A stretch of 18,207 bases of DNA from Bacteroidaceae bacterium (GCA_021443405.1 JABUUA010000014.1:1-18207); one strand, 5' to 3'; positions 1 through 8,113 are shown, counted from the stretch's first letter. Made by a program: numbers and translations. Notes: a model not told the origin generated them from the letters alone.

Positions 1-63
1 TATTGTTATATAATCCTAAATATCAAATGGTTAACAATTATTCAGTAAATACTAATTAAGGAA

Positions 64-864
64 GTGGCAGCTAAGCAAAGTTTATGTCAAAAGAAGGGAG
101 AAAACAAGACTTTCCCCGAAAAGGGAGAAATACTTGTTCCGTGGGAATATGTTGAGTTTGGTGCTGGCTACATGAGAATCTACCATCCTTCTCATCCGAT
201 GAACCTGGGATACGATGGATATTATATTGAGGACAGACGTGTAATACGTGCTTTTAATAAGATTAAATACTACTTGACAAAGAACATTCGGGGTATTAAA
301 GCGTATTGTGAGGCTGGGCGAATAATAAAAGTTTTAGATTACCAATCATTAGAGTGTGCCGTTGTCGTGCTGCAGAGACATACGCTTCCTCCTGATTTTG
401 ATGAGAAAAAGGCTGTATTGCATCCTGGTATGGTGCGACTGGACTATGAGCAAGCTCGCCGCAAAATTATAAGCAAGGATTCTAATTATCTCAGGTATTT
501 GTGTGACCATCACCTACCAGAGTACCCTATTTTCTTCTCTAACGAGGTTCGGATTAACTCAAATGAATTGCCTTATGACGAGGAAAGTATGATTTTTGTC
601 ATTAAGGATAATCTGAATCATGTGGTTATTGTTTACGAAAATGCTTTGCCTGCAAGGGCAAGTATCATTTTTAGGGTGTACAGACACCAATGTGTTCAAG
701 CCTTAAACGCTATACATCGTTTTTTTGCTTCCGATACGATAAATAAGAGAGAGAAGTTACAGCAACAGCGAATACGCCTTAATGGAAATGGAATCATAGA
801 CTATTCCCATAATTGGCATACAGATTATTTCGAATGGAAATCTCGTATGCAACGCTACTTCTAA
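64..864 (+). CDS. Hypothetical protein, AT-rich orphan gene
   Basis: I do not recognise this 266-residue protein or any known domain in it. It has no signal peptide and no convincing membrane helix, so it is probably cytoplasmic; it is rich in Tyr, Arg, Lys and His. The start is uncertain. The frame is closed by a TAA at 46-48, and the only conventional start before a Met around residue 37 is the GTG at 64. The nearby ATG at 84 lies in another frame and ends after 23 codons at 153-155. Base composition differs from the rest of the window: 26 of 60 bases are G or C at 181-240, against 38 of 60 at 15061-15120. This may mean horizontal transfer or a fast-evolving orphan. The gene is alone on its strand and converges with the xylanase gene. 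That it is coding is supported by the long uninterrupted frame in AT-rich DNA, where chance stops are frequent. Confidence 0.7.
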   Translation: MAAKQSLCQKKGENKTFPEKGEILVPWEYVEFGAGYMRIYHPSHPMNLGYDGYYIEDRRVIRAFNKIKYYLTKNIRGIKAYCEAGRIIKVLDYQSLECAVVVLQRHTLPPDFDEKKAVLHPGMVRLDYEQARRKIISKDSNYLRYLCDHHLPEYPIFFSNEVRINSNELPYDEESMIFVIKDNLNHVVIVYENALPARASIIFRVYRHQCVQALNAIHRFFASDTINKREKLQQQRIRLNGNGIIDYSHNWHTDYFEWKSRMQRYF

Positions 865-1020
865 TAGAAGATAGTGCAAATACGGCGATGTATTGAGAAC
901 GGTGTGCTCATTGCTTTTGAATCGTTTGCACCTTTGTCTGGATTGGATATTGCTTGTGCCTACAAGTGTAAACGCAATTGCCGTTAACGTGATGTCTGCG
1001 TGGCAGACCTCCAGAAACCC

Positions 1021-1053
1021 AAAAAAGGCCGCCCAGTTTGTTAGGCGGCCTTT
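1021..1053 (-). terminator. Rho-independent terminator after the GH10 xylanase gene
   Basis: A perfect 10-bp inverted repeat (aaaggccgcc at 1024-1033 and ggcggccttt at 1044-1053) encloses a 10-nt loop. Read on the minus strand, the hairpin is followed by six T residues (complement of 1021-1026) and lies 25 bases past the xylanase stop. On the plus strand it has only a three-T tail, so any action on the converging gene at 64-864 would be weaker. Confidence 0.9.
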
Positions 1054-1077
1054 GATAATGTTACGGCTGTTGTGTCG

Positions 1078-2208
1078 TCAGAACTTAAATTTTCCTTCGC
1101 GGTCGAAGGGAAGAGGGTAGTCCGTGCGCCCGTGTATGGGGAAGTCGTTCTTCCACGACGAAGCATCGCTTATGCCCCAGAAGGTGACGCGCTTCACATG
1201 GTCGGCATACTTGTTCACGATGCCGAACAGTTCCTTGTAGCGCTTCTGCCAGGCCTTGAGAGCCTTCTTGGGCAGTCCGTTTCGGTAGGGGTCTTTGTCG
1301 GCTGTATACTGGAAACGCGTGGCCACGTCGGCGCCCGTGTAGGGGTTTGGCAGGATGGACATGTCCGTTTCCGTGAGTTGCACATCGACGCCCTCTGCGA
1401 TGAAGGCCTTCACCGACTGCTCGTATTCCTCCAGTTCGGGGAAGTCCATGCCGATGTGCGTCTGCAGGCCGACGGCATCGATGCGGATGCCCTTGCTCTT
1501 GAGGCGGCGTATGAGCTGCACCACAGTGGCACGCTTGGCAGGTTCTGCCATGGAGTAGTCGTTGTAGTAGAGCTCTGCCGTGGGGTCGGCCTCGTGGGCG
1601 CACTGGAAGGCCCAGTCAACGAATTCCTCGCCCATAATCTTGTAGAAGTCGCTCTGTCGGTACGTGCCGTCGTCCATGATGGCTTCGTTCACCACGTCGT
1701 AGCCCTTGATTTGACCGCGATAGTGCCCGTAAACCGTGTTGATGAAGTTGCGCATGTTGGCCTTCAGCGTCTCGCGGTTCACGAGATTTCCTTCGTCGTC
1801 GTGGCAAATCCAGCTGGCGCATTGTGAGTGCCAGATGGGTGCGTGGCCGATGACGGCGAGGTGATACTTGGCGGCGTAGGCCATGAATTGGTCGGCCAGC
1901 ACGAAGTCATAGATGCCGCGCTTCGGGGCGATGACCTCCGATTTCATGCAGTTCTCTGCCGTCACGCAGTTGAACTCGCGGGGCAGCAACCCCAATTCCA
2001 TCTGCATTTGCTCTACTGTGCCCACCAGTTTGTAACTGGGGTCGTCTATTTTGTGCTCGCTCAGTTGTAGGTCGGAGGCCACGATCCACTGGTTCACGGA
2101 GGCGCCGATGAGGATGTGTTCGGCGGGAATGAGTTGTCGTAACTGCAACGTCTGTGCGTTGAGGCCCATGGAACAAGCCACGGCTGCAAGGAAAGCGAAG
2201 GTCTTCAT
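1078..2208 (-). CDS. Secreted GH10 endo-1,4-beta-xylanase
   Basis: A 376-residue glycoside hydrolase family 10 enzyme that should cleave internal beta-1,4 bonds of xylan by the retaining mechanism. Residues 1-19 form a signal peptide (MKTFAFLAAVACSMGLNAQ) with a likely signal peptidase I site after NAQ, so the enzyme is periplasmic or secreted. GH10 landmarks appear in order: GHAPIWHSQ at 121-129 (substrate-binding His/Trp loop), DVVNEA at 171-176 with acid/base Glu175, LQTHIG near 248-253, LTETD at 278-282 with nucleophile Glu280, and VTFWGISDASSWKND at 341-355. There is no carbohydrate-binding module and the length is that of a bare catalytic domain. The frame stays open upstream to 2445, but that part overlaps the preceding gene and lacks a signal sequence, so the Met at 2208 is chosen. 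It lies 37 bases after the DUF975-like gene and is probably transcribed with it. No SusC/SusD genes or other glycan genes are nearby. Confidence 0.95.
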   Translation of the reverse strand: MKTFAFLAAVACSMGLNAQTLQLRQLIPAEHILIGASVNQWIVASDLQLSEHKIDDPSYKLVGTVEQMQMELGLLPREFNCVTAENCMKSEVIAPKRGIYDFVLADQFMAYAAKYHLAVIGHAPIWHSQCASWICHDDEGNLVNRETLKANMRNFINTVYGHYRGQIKGYDVVNEAIMDDGTYRQSDFYKIMGEEFVDWAFQCAHEADPTAELYYNDYSMAEPAKRATVVQLIRRLKSKGIRIDAVGLQTHIGMDFPELEEYEQSVKAFIAEGVDVQLTETDMSILPNPYTGADVATRFQYTADKDPYRNGLPKKALKAWQKRYKELFGIVNKYADHVKRVTFWGISDASSWKNDFPIHGRTDYPLPFDREGKFKF

Positions 2209-2245
2209 ACAGGTTTTGTTGGGGTTGATATCGGGGTAGGGAAGA

Positions 2246-3079
2246 TTATTCGGCTGCGGGTTCGGGCGTGTCTTCCACCTCAGCCACGCGTTCGTCGTAG
2301 GTGATGGCCTGCACGGCATAGTAGCGTACGCAGCCATAGAGGAGGCCAATGATGGAGGCGAATACCGCCAATGCTCCAGTGATAGCACAGACGAGTGCCA
2401 TGGTTGAGGGGTGTGTCTGATAGACTGCTGCGGCGCCGGCACCACATAAAACGGTAATAAAATAGGCGATGAAGACGGGAAGGAAGATGATGACTCCTTG
2501 CACGAACAGTTGCCAGCAGTAGCCGTCCATCAGCTTCCAGCTGCGGTGACAGCAGTCGGTCTCAGGCTGCTCGTAGCAGCTAAAGGTGTACAAACCCCAG
2601 CGCAGCGAAAGCCAAATCAAGACGGCGAGAAGGACTAAATACGCGGGAACTATCAGTGCTGGTGAGGTAGCCACTGTTGGAGCGGCGGATACAACTCCTG
2701 CTGTGATTATACCTATGACCGCGAAGATGGCCAGGATGCGCGCGTAATAACGCAGGGCTCCTTTAAAGAAATCGGTGTAGCGCGTCTTGATAGACTGCAG
2801 GGTGGTGGAGAGGATGTCATTCTTTTCACCGCGTACCAAGGGCAGATAGGCCGATGCGTAAGCCATCGTCAGCGGGGCGACGAACAGAGAGTACACCAGT
2901 ACGCAACCGTAGTAGCCTACCATCATCATGCCTTGCGGCTGCATGCCGAAGATGAACTGCAGGGCCACGATGGGCACACATATTATAATAATAAGGAGGA
3001 ACAGCAGTAGGGTTTGTTGCAGTCGTTGACCTTTCAGTGCGGCGTCGGCGAGGGCGCGAATCTCTTTTCTTGTTTTCAT
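2246..3079 (-). CDS. DUF975-like six-helix membrane protein
   Basis: A 277-residue integral membrane protein of unknown function. It starts with a short basic segment (MKTRKEIRALADAALKGQRL), which resembles the start of DUF975-family proteins, then has about six hydrophobic segments near residues 22-44, 52-76, 113-135, 140-160, 190-213 and 226-250, and ends in an acidic, Pro/Ala-rich cytoplasmic tail. The family name rests on this N-terminal pattern and topology alone and is tentative; no catalytic motif is visible. It is the first gene after the promoter at 3124-3155 and is followed after 37 bases by the xylanase gene, so the two are probably co-transcribed. A link in function, for example envelope handling during xylan use, is only inferred from that arrangement. 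Confidence 0.75.
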   Translation of the reverse strand: MKTRKEIRALADAALKGQRLQQTLLLFLLIIIICVPIVALQFIFGMQPQGMMMVGYYGCVLVYSLFVAPLTMAYASAYLPLVRGEKNDILSTTLQSIKTRYTDFFKGALRYYARILAIFAVIGIITAGVVSAAPTVATSPALIVPAYLVLLAVLIWLSLRWGLYTFSCYEQPETDCCHRSWKLMDGYCWQLFVQGVIIFLPVFIAYFITVLCGAGAAAVYQTHPSTMALVCAITGALAVFASIIGLLYGCVRYYAVQAITYDERVAEVEDTPEPAAE

Positions 3080-3123
3080 AATGTTTTTGTTTTAGGTTAG
3101 TAACTCAGTTTAATACTGTACTG

Positions 3124-3155
3124 CAAAGGTAGTTCATTAGACGGGCGCTGCCAAA
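3124..3155 (-). promoter_or_regulatory. Bacteroidetes-type promoter for the DUF975/xylanase unit
   Basis: Read on the minus strand, a -33 TTTG (3155-3152) is followed after 20 bases by TACCTTTG (3131-3124), an exact match to the Bacteroidetes -7 consensus TAnnTTTG. The expected transcription start is near 3117, giving a leader of roughly 40 bases before the ATG at 3079. Confidence 0.7.
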
Positions 3156-3156
3156 T

Positions 3157-3214
3157 CGCTGCAACCTTGCAGCGAAAATCGCAGCCGACGGGGCCCAAAC
3201 GACTGCAAGGTTGC
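3157..3214. repeat. Palindrome and longer inverted repeat upstream of the promoter
   Basis: The stretch cgctgcaaccttgcagcg (3157-3174) is a palindrome with 8-bp arms around a central CC. Its inner 12 bases, gcaaccttgcag (3161-3172), recur as the exact reverse complement ctgcaaggttgc at 3203-3214. The 18-nt palindrome abuts the -33 element of the minus-strand promoter, where activators often bind. Alternatively the 12-bp outer pairing, with a 30-nt loop, could act as a poor terminator for the CHR transporter gene ending at 3218; no T run follows it, which argues against that. Confidence 0.6.
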
Positions 3215-3217
3215 CGT

Positions 3218-3796
3218 TCAGAACAGTATCAAACCCATGAGAGCGCATAGGCAAATGATGAGAATGGGGTTGAGTTTATAGACGCGCTGGGCAAAGAAAG
3301 CGAACGCGAAGATGGCGCAGCTGAGCCAGAACTGCCACGGGCATTCGTTCACCGACGAGAAGTTCTCGCGGTTCATGAGTAGCAGAGCCGCCGCCAGCAG
3401 CAGGCCCACCACGGCGGGGCGCAGGCCCCGGAACACGTCGGCCACCACGGGATGGTCCTTATATTTCATGAGGAAGCGGCTGATGATGACCATCAACACA
3501 AAGCTGGGAAGCACCACGGCGAACGTGGCGATGAAGCTGCCGAGCACGCCCCAGTAGGGTGCGTAGCCCGCGTTCACCAGGCTCGTGTAGCCTACGTACG
3601 TGGCCGAGTTGATGCCGATGGGACCGGGCGTCATCTGGCTCACGGCCACAATGTCGGTGAACTGACCCATGGTCATCCAGTGGAACTTGGTGACCACCTC
3701 GCCTTGTATCATGGAAATCATGGCGTAGCCACCGCCGAAGCCGAACAAACCTATCTTGAGGAAGGTCCAGAAGAGTTGAACGAAAAGCCAAATCAT
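3218..3796 (-). CDS. Short CHR-domain (chromate-type) transporter, second subunit
   Basis: A 192-residue single-CHR-domain membrane protein of the chromate ion transporter family. The family motifs are FGFGGGYAMISMI at 18-30, SQMTPGPIGINSATYVGY at 53-70, LPSF at 96-99 and FRGLRPAVVG at 122-131. There are about five to six hydrophobic segments. Short CHR proteins are usually encoded in pairs, and the two halves probably form a heterodimer equivalent to a long ChrA. The start is the ATG at 3796, which overlaps the stop of the upstream CHR gene by 4 bases; the longer frame reaching 4174 reads through that gene and is not real. Substrate is uncertain: chromate efflux is the known role of some members, but many homologues have no tested substrate. 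Confidence 0.92.
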   Translation of the reverse strand: MIWLFVQLFWTFLKIGLFGFGGGYAMISMIQGEVVTKFHWMTMGQFTDIVAVSQMTPGPIGINSATYVGYTSLVNAGYAPYWGVLGSFIATFAVVLPSFVLMVIISRFLMKYKDHPVVADVFRGLRPAVVGLLLAAALLLMNRENFSSVNECPWQFWLSCAIFAFAFFAQRVYKLNPILIICLCALMGLILF

Positions 3797-4329
3797 AGCT
3801 CGCCACTTTTGAAGCGTCCGTAGAGGTAACCCCCTACGCCCGCAAGGATGATGACCAGAATGGGACTGACACCCAGCAGCCAGATGGCCGCGGCTGCCAC
3901 GATGGGTATCCAGCAGTTGTAGCGCGAAATCTTGGCTCCCTTCGCCATCTTGAACACGGGAGCGAGGATGAGCGCCACCACGGCGGGACGGATGCCACGG
4001 AAGGCGCGGTCCACCCACACGTTGTCGCGGAACTGCTGGAAGCAGAGCGCTATGGCCAGAATAATGAGAAACGAAGGCAACGCAGTGCCCAGAGCGCAGA
4101 GGGCTGCGCCCGGGACACCGCGTAGTTTGTAGCCAATGAAGATGCTGATGTTGATGGCAAAGATGCCCGGGCACGACTGTGCCACGGCAATGAGGTCGAT
4201 GAGTTCCTCCTTGTCCACCCAGTTGTGCTTCGCAGTTACCTCAGACTCGATGAGCGGTATCATGGCATAGCCACCGCCTATCGTAAAAAGACCGATGCGC
4301 ACGAACGTGCTAAACAGCGTCCAGTTCAT
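3793..4329 (-). CDS. Short CHR-domain (chromate-type) transporter, first subunit
   Basis: A 178-residue CHR-domain protein and the partner of the gene that follows. It carries the same ordered motifs: FTIGGGYAMIPLIESEV at 15-31, AQSCPGIFAINISIFIGYK at 50-68, ALPSF at 83-87 and FRGIRPAVVAL at 110-120. It has PGI where its partner has PGP, fitting two diverged halves of a dimeric transporter. It begins 35 bases after the purL stop, with no terminator visible in between, so it may be read through from purL; there is no obvious functional connection to purine synthesis. Its stop codon overlaps the next start (ATGA), which suggests translational coupling and balanced production of the two subunits. 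Substrate is not deducible from the sequence. Confidence 0.92.
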   Translation of the reverse strand: MNWTLFSTFVRIGLFTIGGGYAMIPLIESEVTAKHNWVDKEELIDLIAVAQSCPGIFAINISIFIGYKLRGVPGAALCALGTALPSFLIILAIALCFQQFRDNVWVDRAFRGIRPAVVALILAPVFKMAKGAKISRYNCWIPIVAAAAIWLLGVSPILVIILAGVGGYLYGRFKSGEL

Positions 4330-4364
4330 TGCTTCTTATCTTTGTTTCAGTTGGCTGACGGACA

Positions 4365-7300
4365 TTAGCCGCGGTGAGCCTTCACCCACTCGCGAGCATT
4401 GACAAAGGCCTCAATCCACGGCGTCACTTCGTCGGCACGGCGGTTGGCGGGGTAGTAGCCGCACTGCCAGGGGAAGAAGGCGCGCTCGAGGTGAGGCATC
4501 ATGGCCAGGTGGCGACCATCGGCGCTGCAGATGCCTGCGGTGCAGAAGTCAGAGCCGTTGGGGTTGGCAGGGTAGCCTTCGTAGCTGTATTTGAGCACGA
4601 CGTTGTAGTCGTCCTCGCTGCCGGGGAGGCTGAACTTGCCCTCGCCGTGGGCCACCCAGATGCCCAGGCGACTGCCGCTGAGGCTGCCCATGAGCACGCT
4701 TCGGTTGGTCTGCACGGTCAGTCCTACGAAGTTCGATTCGAACTTGTGGCTGTCGTTGTGCAGCATCTTCGAGCCGGTCTTGTCCACGAGACCCAGTTCC
4801 ACCATGAGTTGGCAACCGTTGCAGACGCCGAGCGAAAGGGTGTCGGGGCGCGCATAGAACTTGTCCAGCGCCTCTTTGGCCTTGGGATTGTAAAGGAACG
4901 CGCCGGCCCAGCCCTTGGCCGAACCGAGTACGTCGCTGTTGGAGAAGCCGCCGCAGAAGACGATGAAGTTGATGTCCTCGAGGGTCTCACGGCCGCTCAC
5001 GAGGTCGGTCATCATCACGTCCTTCACGTCGAAGCCAGCGAGATAGAGCATGTAGGCCATTTCGCGCTCGCCGTTGGTGCCCTTCTCGCGGATGATGGCG
5101 GCGCGCAGTCCGCTCTTCTCACGGCGGTTGGGGTTGAGACCATATTGGGCGAGAGTGCCTTGGAACTGAGGCAGGAGGGTCCATTCGAGCGGCTGTTCCT
5201 TATAGTTGAGGAAGCGCTCCTTGGCCTTGCCGTTGAAGCTTTGCTTGCGGTCGAGTAGGTAACTGCTGCAATACCACACGTCGCGCAGGTAGTCGATGCC
5301 AAACTGATACTCGGCGCCGTCCTTCTCCACTTGCACGAGTCGCTCGTCGGTGGGGTGACCTAACTTGACAAAACCCACGCCGGCGTCGGCAAGTATCTCC
5401 TTGAAGCGCGCTTTGTGCTTGTCGGCCACCTGCACCACCACGCCAGGGTTCTCGGCCAGCAGCACACGCACCACGTCGGTCTGCTTGAAAGCGTCGAGGC
5501 AAATCTCCACGCCGCCTTCGGTATTGGCGAAGCACATCTCCAGCAAGGTCGTAATCATACCACCCGCTGAGATGTCGTGGCCGGCCAGCAGAATGCCTTC
5601 GTTCACGCACTGCTGGATGGCGTTGAACGCGTCGCGGAAGTATTCGGGATTGGGGCAGGTGGGCACGTCGCTGCCTACCTTGTTCTGACTTTGTGCAAAG
5701 GCTGAACCACCAAGACGCAACTCGTCGAACGAGAAGTCCACGTGATAGAGCGTGGAGGCAACGGGTTGCAGCACGGGCGACACCACCTTGCGAATGTCGC
5801 TGACCTCGCCGCCGCTCGACACGATGACGGTGCCCGGAGAGATAATCTTCTCGCCGCCCGGGTACTTCTGCGTCATGGAGAGACTGTCCTTACCCGTGGG
5901 CACGTTGATTTGCAGGGCACAGCAGAAGTCGCTAAGCGCTTCCACACCTTTGTAGAGACGCGCGTCCTCTCCCTCCTGGCTGCGGCAGGGCCACATCCAG
6001 TTGGCGCTCAAACTCACGCTGTCGAGTCCTTCAGAGAGGGGTGCCCACACGATGTTGGTGAGCGATTCGGCGACGGCCAGCACGCTACCCTTGGCGGGGT
6101 CGGCCAAACCGGCCTGCGGAGCGTGACCCAGCGCCGTGGCGATACCCTTGCGACCACGATAGTCGAGGGCTACCACGCCGCAGTCGCTCAAGGGCAACTG
6201 CAGTTCGCCCTGGCACTGTTGACGGGCCACCTTTCCGGTAACGGAGCGGTCCACCTTGTTGGTCAGCCAGTCCTTGCAGGCCACGGCCTCCAGCTGCAGC
6301 ACGCGCTCCACGTATTCGTTGAGGTGAGCGCAGTCGTAGTCCACGTTCTCGTAGGTGCGCTCCACGGTATTGTCGTGCATGTAAGTCTTGGGGGAATGGC
6401 CGAACATCTGGGCCACGTCGAGGTCGAAGGGGCGCACGCCGTCGCCCTGCTGGAAGGCGAAATGCGCGTCACCGGTGGTCTCGCCGACCACGTACATCGG
6501 GGCACGCTCGCGCTCAGCAATCTTGCGTACGTGCTCCAAGTGCTCCTCTTGAATGAGCAGACCCATGCGCTCCTGGCTTTCGTTGGCAATGATTTCTTTA
6601 GAAGAAAGCGTCTGGTCGCCGATGGGAAGTTTGGTCATATCGATGAGGCCTCCGCACTCTTCCACGAGTTCGCTCAGGCAGTTGACGTGGCCTGCGCTTC
6701 CGTGGTCGTGGATGCTCACGACGGGATTTACTTCCTCCTCGCACAAGGCACGCACCAGATTGTTGGCACGCTTCTGCATCTCGGGGTTGGCGCGCTGCAC
6801 GGCGTTCAACTCAATGCCGCTGCTGTAGCGACCCGTATCTACGGATGAAACGGAACCGCCGCCCAGACCGATGCGATAGTTATCGCCGCCGACAACCACC
6901 ACTTTGTTGCCCTTCTTGGGTTCGCCCTTCAAGCAGTCACGCTTTGTTCCGTAGCCGACGCCGCCAGCCAACATGATGACTTTGTCGTAGCCGTAGCTCT
7001 CGCCGTTCTCTTGATGCTCGAACGTGAGCACCGAACCGCAGATGAGCGGCTGGCCGAACTTGTTGCCGAAGTCCGAGGCACCGTTCGAAGCCTTGATGAG
7101 TATCTGCTCGGGTGTCTGATAGAGCCACTTGCGTACGGGCAAAATCTGTTCCCACTCGCGTTCATCCTCAGTGCGAGGATACGAGGTCATATAGACGGCC
7201 GTGCCGGCAATGGGCCATGAACCCACGCCGCCACCCATACGGTCGCGGATTTCTCCGCCCGTGCCCGTGGATGCTCCGTTGAATGGCTCCACGGTGGTGG

Positions 7301-8048
7301 GGAAGTTATGCGTCTCGGCCTTGATGGAAATAACGCTCTCGATGTCGCGGATGACGAAGTAGTCGCTGGTCGAATGATCGGCGGGAGCGAACTGCTCCAC
7401 CACGGGACCCTCGGCAAAGGCCACGTTGTCCTTGTAGGCGCTGATGATTTTATGAGGATTCTCCTTGGTGGTTTTCTTTATCATGGCGAAGAGACTTGAG
7501 GGTTTCTCCTCGCCGTCGATAATGAATGTGCCGCCGAATATCTTGTGACGGCAGTGCTCTGAGTTAATCTGTGCGAAGCCGAACACCTCGCTGTCGGTGA
7601 GTTTGCGGCCCAGTTGGTTCTCCACCTCGTGCAGGTAGTTGATTTCCTCGGGGCTCAGGGCCAGGCCCTCTTGTTCGTTGTATTCCTCGAGGTTATCGAT
7701 TTGCTGGATGGGCGCCGGCTGGATATTGATGGTGAAAATGTCTTGGTCGAGCCCGTCGTAAAGGCGCTGCAGCATGGGGTCGTGCTCGCCGGTGGTCGTG
7801 GGGAAGTACTCCTCGATGCGACGGATACCCTTGAGGCTCATGTTCTGCGTAATCTCGACGGCGTTGGTGCTCCAAGGCGTAATCATTTCGCGGCGGGGTC
7901 CCACGAACTTGCCGTCCAGCCATTGGGCGTCGAGCGCCTCGGCACCGCCGTACAGCCAACTCAGTTTCTCTATCTCAGAAGCCGACAGAGCACCCTCGCT
8001 TTGGGTGGCGATGATGCTCTGTTCGTTTTTAAAAAATGTAATTACCAT
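4365..8048 (-). CDS. purL: Phosphoribosylformylglycinamidine synthase (fused PurL)
   Basis: A 1227-residue single-chain FGAM synthase, which catalyses the ATP- and glutamine-dependent fourth step of de novo purine synthesis (FGAR to FGAM) in the cytoplasm. The order is an N-terminal PurS-like region, two synthetase halves and a C-terminal glutaminase domain. Visible motifs include NSEHCRHK at 162-169, KAETHNFPT at 243-251, GASTGTGGEIRD at 258-269 and a HDHGSAGHVNCLSELVEECGG-type segment in the middle. The class I amidotransferase triad is intact: Cys1076 in GVCNGCQ, His1186 and Glu1188 in MPHLER. Length fits the large form found in Bacteroidetes and Proteobacteria. No other pur gene is adjacent. 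The leader (8049-8113) holds the glucokinase terminator, so purL needs its own promoter or readthrough; I could not find a convincing -7 element or any riboswitch there. Confidence 0.98.
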   Translation of the reverse strand: MVITFFKNEQSIIATQSEGALSASEIEKLSWLYGGAEALDAQWLDGKFVGPRREMITPWSTNAVEITQNMSLKGIRRIEEYFPTTTGEHDPMLQRLYDGLDQDIFTINIQPAPIQQIDNLEEYNEQEGLALSPEEINYLHEVENQLGRKLTDSEVFGFAQINSEHCRHKIFGGTFIIDGEEKPSSLFAMIKKTTKENPHKIISAYKDNVAFAEGPVVEQFAPADHSTSDYFVIRDIESVISIKAETHNFPTTVEPFNGASTGTGGEIRDRMGGGVGSWPIAGTAVYMTSYPRTEDEREWEQILPVRKWLYQTPEQILIKASNGASDFGNKFGQPLICGSVLTFEHQENGESYGYDKVIMLAGGVGYGTKRDCLKGEPKKGNKVVVVGGDNYRIGLGGGSVSSVDTGRYSSGIELNAVQRANPEMQKRANNLVRALCEEEVNPVVSIHDHGSAGHVNCLSELVEECGGLIDMTKLPIGDQTLSSKEIIANESQERMGLLIQEEHLEHVRKIAERERAPMYVVGETTGDAHFAFQQGDGVRPFDLDVAQMFGHSPKTYMHDNTVERTYENVDYDCAHLNEYVERVLQLEAVACKDWLTNKVDRSVTGKVARQQCQGELQLPLSDCGVVALDYRGRKGIATALGHAPQAGLADPAKGSVLAVAESLTNIVWAPLSEGLDSVSLSANWMWPCRSQEGEDARLYKGVEALSDFCCALQINVPTGKDSLSMTQKYPGGEKIISPGTVIVSSGGEVSDIRKVVSPVLQPVASTLYHVDFSFDELRLGGSAFAQSQNKVGSDVPTCPNPEYFRDAFNAIQQCVNEGILLAGHDISAGGMITTLLEMCFANTEGGVEICLDAFKQTDVVRVLLAENPGVVVQVADKHKARFKEILADAGVGFVKLGHPTDERLVQVEKDGAEYQFGIDYLRDVWYCSSYLLDRKQSFNGKAKERFLNYKEQPLEWTLLPQFQGTLAQYGLNPNRREKSGLRAAIIREKGTNGEREMAYMLYLAGFDVKDVMMTDLVSGRETLEDINFIVFCGGFSNSDVLGSAKGWAGAFLYNPKAKEALDKFYARPDTLSLGVCNGCQLMVELGLVDKTGSKMLHNDSHKFESNFVGLTVQTNRSVLMGSLSGSRLGIWVAHGEGKFSLPGSEDDYNVVLKYSYEGYPANPNGSDFCTAGICSADGRHLAMMPHLERAFFPWQCGYYPANRRADEVTPWIEAFVNAREWVKAHRG

Positions 8049-8072
8049 TCTATTAGTTGAGTGTGTCTATAA

Positions 8073-8101
8073 AGAAAAATACCCCTCTTTTCGGGAGGGG
8101 G
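8073..8101 (-). terminator. Rho-independent terminator after the glucokinase gene
   Basis: On the minus strand, CCCCTC (8100-8095 complement read as part of the left arm region) and GAGGGG (complement of 8082-8087) form a 6-bp GC-rich stem with a 7-nt loop, followed by TATTTTTCTTT. It sits just past the ROK kinase stop at 8114 and before the purL start at 8048, so it should separate the two transcripts at least partly. Either strand can form the stem, but only the minus strand has the T-rich tail. Confidence 0.75.
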
Positions 8102-8113
8102 TAGAGGGAATGC

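Noticed and set aside
994..1008. Small hairpin gtctgc-gtg-gcagac as a terminator for the gene at 64-864
   Set aside because: The stem is only 6 bp with a 3-nt loop and no T run follows; it may form but is not convincing as a terminator.
893..1120. 75-codon plus-strand frame between the orphan gene and the xylanase
   Set aside because: It reads through the terminator hairpin and into the xylanase 3' end and has no recognisable features.
1072..1827. 251-codon plus-strand frame opposite the xylanase gene
   Set aside because: It is antisense to the GH10 catalytic domain, whose motifs are complete, and its translation has the Val/His-rich look of a shadow frame.
2209..2445. N-terminal extension of the xylanase frame
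   Set aside because: It overlaps the 3' end of the DUF975-like gene, has a low-complexity Pro/Ser-rich translation, and would bury the clear signal peptide that begins at 2208.
3797..4174. N-terminal extension of the second CHR gene
   Set aside because: It runs through the first CHR gene in another frame and has a His/Arg/Gly-rich non-membrane translation; the ATG at 3796 gives the normal CHR N-terminus.
4374..6848. Long plus-strand open frames (4374-5258 and 5742-6848) opposite purL
   Set aside because: They lie wholly antisense to an unambiguous purL with intact motifs, show low-complexity Val/His/Ala/Gly-rich translations, and match no family; they follow from the GC-rich codon use of purL.
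8049..8113. Possible riboswitch or purine regulator site upstream of purL
   Set aside because: The 65-base gap is mostly taken up by the glucokinase terminator; no aptamer-like structure or recognised operator is visible.
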